Made by a program: the position numbers and the translations under genes. 64,000 nt of DNA from positions 744,001-808,000 of the forward strand of contig CAVQUX010000006.1 in assembly GCA_963716925.1 (NCBI GenBank). Direction: 5' to 3'. The notes under the pieces were generated by a model. The model searched no databases. It worked only from the letters and a program-made list of their open reading frames with translations, and was not told the DNA's origin. Source of the DNA: DAISKN01 sp963716925. GTDB taxonomy: Bacteria > Acidobacteriota > Vicinamibacteria > Marinacidobacterales > SMYC01. Positions 53,998 through 61,738 of this stretch are shown here, one piece after another (the stretch's first letter is position 1; each line of letters begins with the position of its first letter).

Positions 53998-54588
53998 TCA
54001 TTCGTCTTTCCCCGCGCCGTGGAACCGGTCGTCTTCCCTCGCGAACAGCACGTTGAAGCTCGTGAGGGTTCCGTAGCAGCCCGTGATGTATCCCTGCAGC
54101 CGCAGCTTCAGCTCGTCGGGAACGTCGGCGGCATTGACCTGCTGCTCGAGCACTCGAAGCTTGTTTCGAATCCCGACGATCTTCCGGAAGAGAACGTCGA
54201 TGGGAATGGTCTTCTCCTGGAGCCCGGCTTTCCCCGGCCGAAGCACGAGCTCGCCGCCGTTCCACTTGTCGGCGATGGCCGTCGGAGCCCAGCCCATTTC
54301 CTCTCGAAGGATGCGGCGGAGGAGCGCCTCGAGGTCGCCGGGTCGGACCTCCTGGAACTGCGAGCTGTCGGTCATTAGTGGACCGCTCCTTTCATCGCCA
54401 CGCCCGGGGACCCCCCGGTAGTTGTGCTGGCTTCCGCAGGTATCGCACACGACGCGCTCGGGCCGACCGCCCGCGTCGAGGAGCGTGATGGTGTGGGCCC
54501 GAACGGACTTGCATGGACGGCAGAAGTCCTCGACCGACTTACCGACCCGCCATGTCTCCGTCAAACGTCCCCAAGACCTCGCAGGCAC
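53998..54588 (-). CDS. hypothetical protein with CxxC zinc ribbon
   Basis: 196 residues. The N-terminal part carries FCRPCKSVRAHTI and RVVCDTCGSQHNYRG: two CxxC knuckles 24 residues apart, a zinc ribbon. A flexible linker and a helical C-terminal part (LEALLRRILREEMGW, LFRKIVGIRNKLRVLEQQVN, LKLRLQGYITGCYGTLTSFN) follow. The ribbon could bind nucleic acid or protein. No family name can be assigned with confidence. The start MPARSWG is the first in frame and may be too early; the ribbon begins at about residue 14. Confidence 0.55.
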   Translation of the reverse strand: MPARSWGRLTETWRVGKSVEDFCRPCKSVRAHTITLLDAGGRPERVVCDTCGSQHNYRGVPGRGDERSGPLMTDSSQFQEVRPGDLEALLRRILREEMGWAPTAIADKWNGGELVLRPGKAGLQEKTIPIDVLFRKIVGIRNKLRVLEQQVNAADVPDELKLRLQGYITGCYGTLTSFNVLFAREDDRFHGAGKDE

Positions 54589-54635
54589 GCCCGAACATTA
54601 GATCGCGAGGCGCCCGCGCCGCAACGCCCCTGCGG

Positions 54636-56222
54636 TCAGAACGCGCTCTTCTGGCGCCCGCGACGCGGGACCTTCACGACGTCGCGGCTGCTGAAGTAGT
54701 CGACGACGACGTCCGAGACCTTGCCCAGGGTCCTGAGCTTCGTGGCCTCGGGGAACGCGTCGTAGAGATCGCCGCCTTCGGCGAGGAAGCCCGAGACCGC
54801 GACCTCGAGCTCGTCGGCGGGCTCGATGGAGCGTCCTTCGCGGCGCATCGACACCAGGCGCTCGCGTTCCGGCTTCGAGAGATCGTAGACGATCTCGATC
54901 CCCGAGACCTGAAGGAGGCCGCGCTCGAGCGTCAGCGACTGCTCCAGGACCCGGCGCACTTGAGCGCCGGTCATACTCAGCACCACGAGGTCGTCCACGA
55001 AGGGATAGGTATCCAGGATATCGACCAGAGCGATCTCGCCTTCGGGAAGGTCCTTCCGCAGACTACCGCTGTGGACGAACCCGACGTCGGCCCTCGAAGC
55101 TTGAACGAAGATGTCGGCGAACAGGTTTCCGACGTCGGATTCGTCGATGTAGCGCCGATTCAACCTCGCCTCGGTTCTCCCCATCATCTGGTGGAGCTCC
55201 GGATGCAGCGCGCGGTACTTCTCGAGCTTCTTCTGGATCGCGGGATCGGGGGCGAACCGATCGGAGTCGACGGGAATGAGCCTTCCTTCGTGCGAGACGA
55301 TCCTGCCCGACTTCCCATCGAGGGCGTCGAGGGTGAGCCGCAGGTAGCCCAGATAGGTCGCCTGGCCGTAGGTCTGCATGATCAGTGTGCCCGTCTTCTC
55401 GTGGACGACGGGCTCCGGGGTCCCGGCGTCGGCGTGGCCGGCGAAAAGCACGTCGATGCCCTCGACCGCCCCCGCGAGCCGGTAGTCGGCGTCGATGTCC
55501 CGCTGGAGCCGGGGGTCGGTCTCGGCGTCGGTCTGCATCGGCGCCGTCTTGCCCTGGTGGGTGAGGAGCACCACGAGGTCCACGTCCTCCCGAAGCGCAT
55601 TCACCGAACGCCGTACCGCAGCGGCGGGCTCGGTCACGTCGAGAGGGGCGATGAATGAAGGGATGATGGCGGTGGCGGCATCCTGGCCCATGATGCCGAT
55701 GACCCCGATTCGAACCCCGTTCCGCTCGAGGACGGCGTGCGGCTGCGCATAGGGATGGGTCGTTCCCCGGTAGAACAGATTGGCGCCGAGCACCGGGAAC
55801 GGCGCGCGATTCTTCGCCCAGGCGAAGATCTCGGCGCCGTATTCGAACTCGTGGTTACCTATGGCCATGGCGTCGTAGCCCATGGTGGTCATGAGCTCGA
55901 AAGCGAGCTCACCCTCGGTGAGCTTCGCCAGCGCTCCGGTGAAGATGTCTCCGGAGTCGAAGAGGAAGGTATTGGGCTCGGTCCTTCTCAACTCCCGGAT
56001 GAGCGTCGTCATCTCGGCGATGCCGCCGATCCGCTCGAAACCCTCGAGCCAGAACGCCGGGATGGGGTCGTAGGCGCTCTCGACGTCGTTAGTGAAGAGA
56101 AGGGTCACCACCTTCTGCTCGGGACGTGCCTCCACCGCCAGCGAGAGCGCGAAGAGCAGCAGCGCCGCCAAACGCTCTCCATCCAATGGTTCTCTGCGGC
56201 GAACGGAAACAGGCGGCACCAT
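54636..56222 (-). CDS. UshA-like 5'-nucleotidase/metallophosphatase, exported
   Basis: 528 residues with a signal segment (about 16-32). Metallophosphatase motifs: FTNDVESAYDPIPAFWL, FDSGDIFTG, GNHEFEYGAEIF, VLLTHQGK and LFAGHADAG. The first motif is D-x-E where most have D-x-H, and the last is GHAD where most have GHxH or GHxQ, so the metal sites are atypical. The C-terminal 5'-nucleotidase domain is present (NLFADIFVQASRADVGFVHS, VDILDTYPFVDDLVVLSMTG, SGIEIVYDLSKPERERLV). Periplasmic hydrolysis of nucleotides or another phosphoester is expected. Confidence 0.88.
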   Translation of the reverse strand: MVPPVSVRRREPLDGERLAALLLFALSLAVEARPEQKVVTLLFTNDVESAYDPIPAFWLEGFERIGGIAEMTTLIRELRRTEPNTFLFDSGDIFTGALAKLTEGELAFELMTTMGYDAMAIGNHEFEYGAEIFAWAKNRAPFPVLGANLFYRGTTHPYAQPHAVLERNGVRIGVIGIMGQDAATAIIPSFIAPLDVTEPAAAVRRSVNALREDVDLVVLLTHQGKTAPMQTDAETDPRLQRDIDADYRLAGAVEGIDVLFAGHADAGTPEPVVHEKTGTLIMQTYGQATYLGYLRLTLDALDGKSGRIVSHEGRLIPVDSDRFAPDPAIQKKLEKYRALHPELHQMMGRTEARLNRRYIDESDVGNLFADIFVQASRADVGFVHSGSLRKDLPEGEIALVDILDTYPFVDDLVVLSMTGAQVRRVLEQSLTLERGLLQVSGIEIVYDLSKPERERLVSMRREGRSIEPADELEVAVSGFLAEGGDLYDAFPEATKLRTLGKVSDVVVDYFSSRDVVKVPRRGRQKSAF

Positions 56223-56231
56223 TCCCGGATG

Positions 56232-58407
56232 CTATTGCCAGAACCAGCGGGCGGTCAACGCAGCGGAGGCGGCCGTGATCCAATCCTCGCCCGCGAGCCT
56301 TGCGCCGCATCGCGACAGCCATGCCTTCGCTTTGTCGGCGAGAAGCTCCCACTCGTCGCGGAGCTCGGATGCGTTGGATTGTAGCCAGGCTAGAGCGAGG
56401 GCCGTCGCCCAGGCCCGGGCGGCATCCTCGGGAGCCCCGGTCGCCCCCTCGAGCTTCTTACGGAGCTTACGGAGACGAACCCCCAGGACGGCGGCGAGCT
56501 CGTCGTCGAGATCCCAGGAGCCGTCCGCCCGCTGCAGGACGACGAGTCGATCGAGCGGGCGAGGGGCGTGAACTGCTGCCGGCGCGCCGAGCTGCATGAG
56601 CTTCGCGTGGTCCACTGACGCCGGCGCCGCCCCCCGGACGAGTCCTGACCAGTCTCCGGTAATACCTCCCCAATCGCGTGTGAGGGCCACCGGAACACGG
56701 CGAAGCTCTATCTCCCGCGGAGCGGCGTCCGCCCGCTTCTCGATCGCGACGAACGACGTCCACTTCGAGGAAAGGCCGTAGTGGACGCCGATTGCCGCCG
56801 CCTGCTCCTTGTCCCCGGCCTCTTCGAGCTCCCGCAGGAGCGCCCGGGCCGCGAGCGCGGAGACGAGGGATCCCGTTCTTCTCTTCGCCGGCGAAAGCGG
56901 AACCGGGAACGAGAACGCGCCATCCGCAGCCCGGGCCTCGAGCCTCACCTCGAGCTCCCGGTCGAGCGGCTGCTGGAGAAAGCCGTACACCAGGACCCGG
57001 CCGGAAGCGAATACCGCGGGGACGCGGCTGGGCGCCTGCCGCACTTCGAGGCCGCCCCACCGCACGCGAACGTCGGTGACCGCAGGAGAGAGAGCGCGGG
57101 AAAGCTGCCGCAGGACCTTGGACTCGATGCGCTCGCCCGGATAGATGAGCTCCGCCTCACCCTGGCCGGCTCGCGCCATGCCTCGAACCAGCTCGTGGCT
57201 CGCTCCCGCGCCGATCCCGAGCGTGAATACCCGCGTCGACTCGGAATGCTTCCGCACGAGGGCCTTCACCGCTTCGGTATTGCTCACCTGACCGTCGGTG
57301 AGAACGAGGAGCTGACGGGGAAGCTCCGGAGCACGTCGACCGGCGAAGACCGCCTGGAGCGCGGGAAGGATCTCCCGTTCCTCCGAGATTGGCCTCGAGG
57401 GAGGCCACGTGCTGCGTCGCCTGAGCCAACGACTCCTCGTTGTACGGACGGCTTTCGGGAAAGAGCGATTCGTGCTTCGACCCGAAGCTCACGACGTTGA
57501 ACCACGAGCCCTGGCGCAGACTTCGAAGGCAAAGCTGCAGGGCGTTTCGAGCCTCCTTTATCGATGTCCCGCCCATCGATCCCGAACGATCGACGACGAA
57601 GACGACTTCCGAAGGGGCCTCGCGGGTCTCGAAACGCGGCTGAAAGGCGATCATTGCGATCGTCTCGCCGTTGCGCTCTTCGAGCCAGGCCCGCGGCTCG
57701 TGGGGCGCCTGGAGCTTCACCAGGAGCACGAAGTCGCGGTCGAGGGCGGCGCTCCTTTCGCCGAGGCGCACGGTGGCGGAAGCGCCGTCGATCTCGATCG
57801 CGAGAGGATGGGAGGGAGACTCGAGGCCGCGAATCGAGCTCGGCATCTCCAGGTGAACCGTGAGCTCGAGTCCGTACGGCACCCGCCACGCGACCGGCGG
57901 GCTCACCGCCTCCGCCTCGGACCTCCCGACTCCCCTTCGATCCTCGGCGGGCGCGTACCGGGGAGACAAGGTGGTGGGAAGAACGAAGCGAAGATCCTCT
58001 CCCTCGAGTCCGAGCTCGGCGACGTAGGTAATCCGGACGAGGGCCTCTTCGCCCGGGAGCAGGTTTCCGATGCGCGCGGTGAAGACGTCGGGCCGCTCCT
58101 GGTCGAGAAGGAATGCGCCGTGGCCTTCGATGAGCGCGTCGTCGTACGTTTCGAAGGCCTCCTCGCGCTCCTTCACTTCTCCCACGATCTCGACACCGTC
58201 CACCAGCGCCGCAAAACCAGAGACCGCGGCTCTCTCGTCGAGAGGGAAGACGTACATCGCCTCGATCGGCTTCTCCTCCCGGTTCCGGTATCTCTGGGTC
58301 ACGGTGACCCGCGAACAGAAGTCGCGGATCTCGGCGTCGACCGTGACGCCTTCGAGTGGAATCGGCTCTCCCCTGGCGATGAGTCCCGCGAGCGCAGTCT
58401 CAGTCAT
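56232..58407 (-). CDS. VIT-VWA domain protein, frameshifted
   Basis: About 724 residues if repaired; pieces 57376-58407 and 56232-57374. The N-terminal VIT domain (1-135: VTVTQRYRNREEKPIEAMYV, PGEEALVRITYVAEL) is followed by a VWA domain with MIDAS DRSGSMGGTSIKEA (273-286) and, after the break, QLLVLTDGQVSN and TRVFTLGIGAGASHELV. The C-terminal 200 residues are helical and contain WLQSNASELRDEWELLADKA. One extra base in a CCC/GGG run near 57375 breaks the frame; without it EANLGGTEILPALQAVFAG is continuous. This inter-alpha-trypsin-inhibitor-like architecture binds metal-dependent ligands; the bacterial role is unclear. It overlaps the merR gene by 8 bp. Confidence 0.8.
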
Positions 58408-58804
58408 CGGCGTTCTCCTTCTTGCTACGGAAGTGGATGCGACACCACTCGTGGAGCTCCAGAAGCTTCGCCGGCGGCGGAATCTGGTACCTGGTGTCGA
58501 CGTGGATCTCGAGCCCCGGAAGAATCTCGACCCGGCTCCAGCGCGAGCGCGAGAAGGGTTGAGGAGCCTCCGCGGCGGCGTGGGTCTTCCCCGGGGAGAT
58601 CGCGAGTCGTATCTCCTCGAGCAGGAGCCCGCGCTCCTGCATCGATTTCACCCGCAGCAGAGCGTCGAGGTGCGCCTTACCGTAGTGCGCTCCGCGGCCG
58701 AGCCCTGCGGGCGGGGGGATGAGACCCTCCTGCACGTAGTAGCGGACCGTCCGCCGCGACACGCCTCCCAGCACGGCGAGATCCCCGATGGTGTATTCGT
58801 CCAC
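58400..58804 (-). CDS. MerR-family transcriptional regulator
   Basis: 134 residues from GTG 58804. The MerR helix-turn-helix and wing read YTIGDLAVLGGVSRRTVRYY and VQEGLIPPPAGLGRGAHYG, followed by HLDALLRVKSMQERGLLLEE. No metal-binding Cys is present in the C-terminal part, which instead has WSRVEILPGLEIHVDTRYQI, so it is not a metal sensor of the classic type. It sits upstream of, and overlaps, the VIT-VWA gene. A palindromic operator inside its own promoter spacer implies control of this two-gene unit. Confidence 0.88.
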   Translation of the reverse strand: MDEYTIGDLAVLGGVSRRTVRYYVQEGLIPPPAGLGRGAHYGKAHLDALLRVKSMQERGLLLEEIRLAISPGKTHAAAEAPQPFSRSRWSRVEILPGLEIHVDTRYQIPPPAKLLELHEWCRIHFRSKKENADD

Positions 58805-58811
58805 CGGCCGA

Positions 58812-58841
58812 ATAATACGACAGTTAACTGTCTTATTGCAA
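58812..58841 (-). promoter_or_regulatory. merR promoter with palindromic operator in the spacer
   Basis: On the minus strand: TTGCAA (58841-58836), an 18-bp spacer, TATTAT (58817-58812). The spacer contains the perfect palindrome GACAGTTAACTGTC (58819-58832), extended by AATA/TATT on either side. MerR proteins characteristically bind between -35 and -10 and retwist overlong spacers, so the placement is diagnostic. GTG 58804 is 7 nt past the -10, predicting a leaderless mRNA. Confidence 0.75.
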
Positions 58842-58918
58842 GTGTCGCATTAATGCGCGTCCTTCGGGCGAGCGAACTCTCCTTAATTAATAGGCGCTGA
58901 AGACGCTCGGGAAGAGGC

Positions 58919-59443
58919 TCAGCGAATCACGGTCGCGAGGCTCAAGAGCCCCGAGGAGAGCTCGTGTCCCTCGGCCTTCACCCGCCGGATGTGGACGAGG
59001 ATCTCGGGCTTCTGATCCTTGAGCCCGATCCCGACGGAGACCTTGCCGGTGGTGGCGAGCTCCGGGAGACCCGAGACGGAGAGGACGCGTTCGCGCGCGC
59101 ACCAGCCCTGGACCAGCCCGGGATCGACGCCGGGGGCAAGGTACAGCACGTCGATCGACCCGAGGCTCGCCTCGAGCGCCCCGACCGGGAGCGCCGTCGC
59201 CTCGACGCCGCCGTCCCGAAACTCCTTCACGATCTCCCGGGTGGATGCGCCCTCCGTTCCTTCGTGAACGACGGCGACCCGAACGCTTCGTTGCGTCGGC
59301 AGAGTCCGGTCGTACTCGAAAATCTTCTTGAGCAGCGCGACCTGAAGGCTCGTGGGAACCGGCATCTCGTCCGCGCGGGAGACACGAGGAGCCACCAGCA
59401 CGAGAGCAAGGGCAAGGGCGATCCTGGAAGGACCCACTCTCAC
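58919..59443 (-). CDS. YfiR-like (DUF4154) periplasmic protein
   Basis: 174 residues from GTG 59443. A signal peptide (ALALALVLVAPRVSRA) precedes LQVALLKKIFEYDRTLP, the DUF4154/YfiR start block, then VRVAVVHEGTEGASTREIV, SIDVLYLAPGVDPGLVQGWC, SVSGLPELATTGKVSVGIGL and INHRR-like VHIRRVKAEGHELSSGLLSL. In Pseudomonas, YfiR is a periplasmic brake on a diguanylate cyclase; here no GGDEF gene is adjacent, and the coupled upstream gene is a TonB-type receptor (GTGA overlap). Confidence 0.82.
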   Translation of the reverse strand: MRVGPSRIALALALVLVAPRVSRADEMPVPTSLQVALLKKIFEYDRTLPTQRSVRVAVVHEGTEGASTREIVKEFRDGGVEATALPVGALEASLGSIDVLYLAPGVDPGLVQGWCARERVLSVSGLPELATTGKVSVGIGLKDQKPEILVHIRRVKAEGHELSSGLLSLATVIR

Positions 59444-60230
59444 TGCCTCCAGAGAAACTGGAGCAGCACGCTTCGCTGGATGAGGCTCGCGACCACGGGA
59501 ACTTGCGCCTGATTGAATTCCATGTGCCCATCGTCGAGGAGGTTCTGCCCGACGAGGGCGACCTCCACCCGTTCCGTCGCGCGCCAGGACAAGCGCACGT
59601 CCACCCGGGTGTAACTGGGAGTTCCCTGAGCCGGGAGCTCGTCGACAAACTGAAGGTTGGAGTCGAGTTGGAAGCCGCGCGATAGATCCAGATACGACTG
59701 GAGCCGGAGCTGGTTCTGAGGAAACTGTCCCTCGGTGCCTTCGGCGCTGGGATCGAGGCTTCCTTCCCGCGTGCTCAGATCCAGCCGGAGGTAGGAGTGA
59801 CTCAGCGAAAGGCGCCACGAATCGAAGGGAAGTACGCTCGCCGTCACCTCCCACCCGGCGCCCGAGCCGTAGGTGAGGTTTTGGAAAGTCTGTCCGATCT
59901 GAAGGTAGGGCGTGGGTCCCAGCACCAGGACGGGCGCCCCCGCCGGCTCGACGGAGCTCAGGTTGTCGTAATCGTCGTAGAAGCCGACGACGTCGAAGGT
60001 CAAACGCTCCAGCGGCTGCGACCGAAAGCCCACTTCGTAGTCGACGACCTCTTCGGAGACGAAGCCGGGGTTGCCCTCGAGCGTGACGAGCCCCACGAGA
60101 CCCGGTTGCGGAGTGGGAGCGACCGAGAGCCCGATACGAAACGTATGCTCGTAGCGCGCCGGGGTGCGCACCGCGCGGGAGACCGCGCCCCAGAGCGTGT
60201 GGTCCCCCGGCGTCCAGGATTCAATGATGA
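59440..60230 (-). pseudogene. TonB-dependent receptor, 3' part only
   Basis: About 262 residues of the outer-membrane barrel, starting at TPGDHTLWGAVSRAVRTPAR. Then come PGFVSEEVVDYEVGFRSQPL, FYDDYDNLSSVEPAG, GWEVTASVLPFDSWRL and QLRLQSYLDLSRGFQLDSNL, closing GQNLLDDGHMEF and VLLQFLWRQ, the standard end of these receptors. The plug domain and about two thirds of the barrel are missing, and a stop codon lies at about 60250 in this frame. The truncation point abuts the divergent diheme lipoprotein gene. It was the first gene of a receptor-YfiR pair. Confidence 0.8.
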
Positions 60231-60270
60231 AATGAGGCCGTCCCCTGAGTTAAGCTCGTTGTCCTCGGGT

Positions 60271-61641
60271 ATGCGGACTCTCGTTCTCACACTTCTCCTG
60301 GCGGCGCTCGCGAGCTGTCACTCCGCCCCGCGCCGGGACTACCGAGCTCAGGCTCATCGACCGCCCGAAGCGCTCGATGGGCTCGACCCGGCGGCCCGGG
60401 CCGAGGAAGACATCGTCGCCTATGCGGAGCTCTGCAAGCAGGAGCTCGGCATCGAGGGGCCGCTTCCCGATCTGAACTGCCTCGCGGGGGTCGAGGTCCC
60501 GATCACCGTCAACGGGCAGGAAGTGACCGAGAGGGACTTTCGAGCTCTCGCGGAGGGCCGAGGAGGGTGTGACCGCGCGCAGTGGCTGGACGGCAAATGC
60601 TGGACCTACGACCTGGTTCAGCGGGTTTCGATCGGCGAGGACGTGGAAGGGGTCTTGAACTGCCGCCAGAAGCTCTTCACCAGCGTTCTCTCACCCGAGG
60701 AGCGGATACGGGAATACGGAAAAGCCATGGAGCGGAACGCGTCCCCGGACGAGCTCCTGCGCCTCTGGCGGCTGATCTACGAGTTCGACGACCTCGGCCT
60801 GATCCTGAGGAACCGGCGATCGGGGAAGAGCTGCTATTTCACGTTCTTCGGAAAGCTGGACTTCGAAAATACCGAGCGCTCCTATTCCTACTACGGCGGG
60901 TGGATTCCCGCGCCCGACAGGAAGACAGTTGCCTCGAGAGAGGAGATTTTTCGAAGCCTGCCGGAGCCGAAGCCACCCGAGGGCTATCCGGAACGGATGT
61001 GGAATCGGGGGCCGCGAGGAGCGCTCGGCGGGCGCAACAACATGTTCTTCACCCCGAAGGCGACGGCCGCGGGTCAGTGCGTGAACTGTCACGATCACGG
61101 AGCGTTCAAGCACAGTCCGTTCATCGATCAGGCGTTCGTCGATGGCGAGCGCGTGGTTCCATCGAACGATCGCGACCTTCCCTACCTGCCCGTCGGGCGT
61201 CCCTTCCAGGACACGTTTCGTGAGGCCCGGATCGTGGAGATCGACACCGAGCCCGTCGACGGAGAGGCGCAGACCTGCACCGCTTGCCACCGGCTCACGA
61301 CGGGCGGGGAAGGCGCGGTCAAGCGCCGCGACTGGGCCACCGGCGAGGAAGTCCCCCAGCCCTCCTATCTCGCCCGGCGCCTTCCATTTCAGGCGTGGAT
61401 GCCCTTCGAGCACGGGATCGCCTCGCCTTCGGAATATCATCGTGACCTCGGGCCGATGATCGCGGCCATCCGCTGCTGCGAGAAGACCCCGAACGCCGTC
61501 GGCTGCCGGTTCCGTCCCATCGGTCCCACGGAGGCGGACGTGAAGCTCGACGCTCGAGGACTCCTGTCGGAGGCCTCCTGGGTGCGCGGCTCGGACGCGT
61601 CGGTTCCAGCCTGTGTTCCCACCGTCGCCGAGACTCACTGA
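60271..61641 (+). CDS. diheme cytochrome c-like lipoprotein
   Basis: 456 residues from ATG 60271. Lipobox AALASC (Cys16). Two c-type heme motifs, CVNCH (270-274) and CTACH (336-340), plus additional Cys pairs (RCCEKTP) near the end. The N-terminal half (EDIVAYAELCKQELGIEGPL, CWTYDLVQRVSIGEDVEGVL) has no family that I recognise. It stands 97 bp upstream of the large DUF1592-type cytochrome, so both may serve one extracytoplasmic redox system. Confidence 0.75.
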   Translation: MRTLVLTLLLAALASCHSAPRRDYRAQAHRPPEALDGLDPAARAEEDIVAYAELCKQELGIEGPLPDLNCLAGVEVPITVNGQEVTERDFRALAEGRGGCDRAQWLDGKCWTYDLVQRVSIGEDVEGVLNCRQKLFTSVLSPEERIREYGKAMERNASPDELLRLWRLIYEFDDLGLILRNRRSGKSCYFTFFGKLDFENTERSYSYYGGWIPAPDRKTVASREEIFRSLPEPKPPEGYPERMWNRGPRGALGGRNNMFFTPKATAAGQCVNCHDHGAFKHSPFIDQAFVDGERVVPSNDRDLPYLPVGRPFQDTFREARIVEIDTEPVDGEAQTCTACHRLTTGGEGAVKRRDWATGEEVPQPSYLARRLPFQAWMPFEHGIASPSEYHRDLGPMIAAIRCCEKTPNAVGCRFRPIGPTEADVKLDARGLLSEASWVRGSDASVPACVPTVAETH

Positions 61642-61708
61642 CAACCGGGCAACGGGGCTTCCCCATTGTGGTTTGAACCCTGGGGCGCAATCGAAGGAAA
61701 ATAAGAAG

Positions 61709-61728
61709 GTTCCCCGGCGTCGGGGAAC
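61709..61728 (+). terminator. GC-rich hairpin upstream of the DUF1592-type gene
   Basis: A perfect 8-bp stem, GTTCCCCG / CGGGGAAC, with loop GCGT. It has no T-tract, so an intrinsic terminator is doubtful. It abuts the Shine-Dalgarno GGGAGGG (61729-61735) of the next gene and could instead influence translation or attenuation. Confidence 0.4.
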
Positions 61729-61738
61729 GGGAGGGTCG

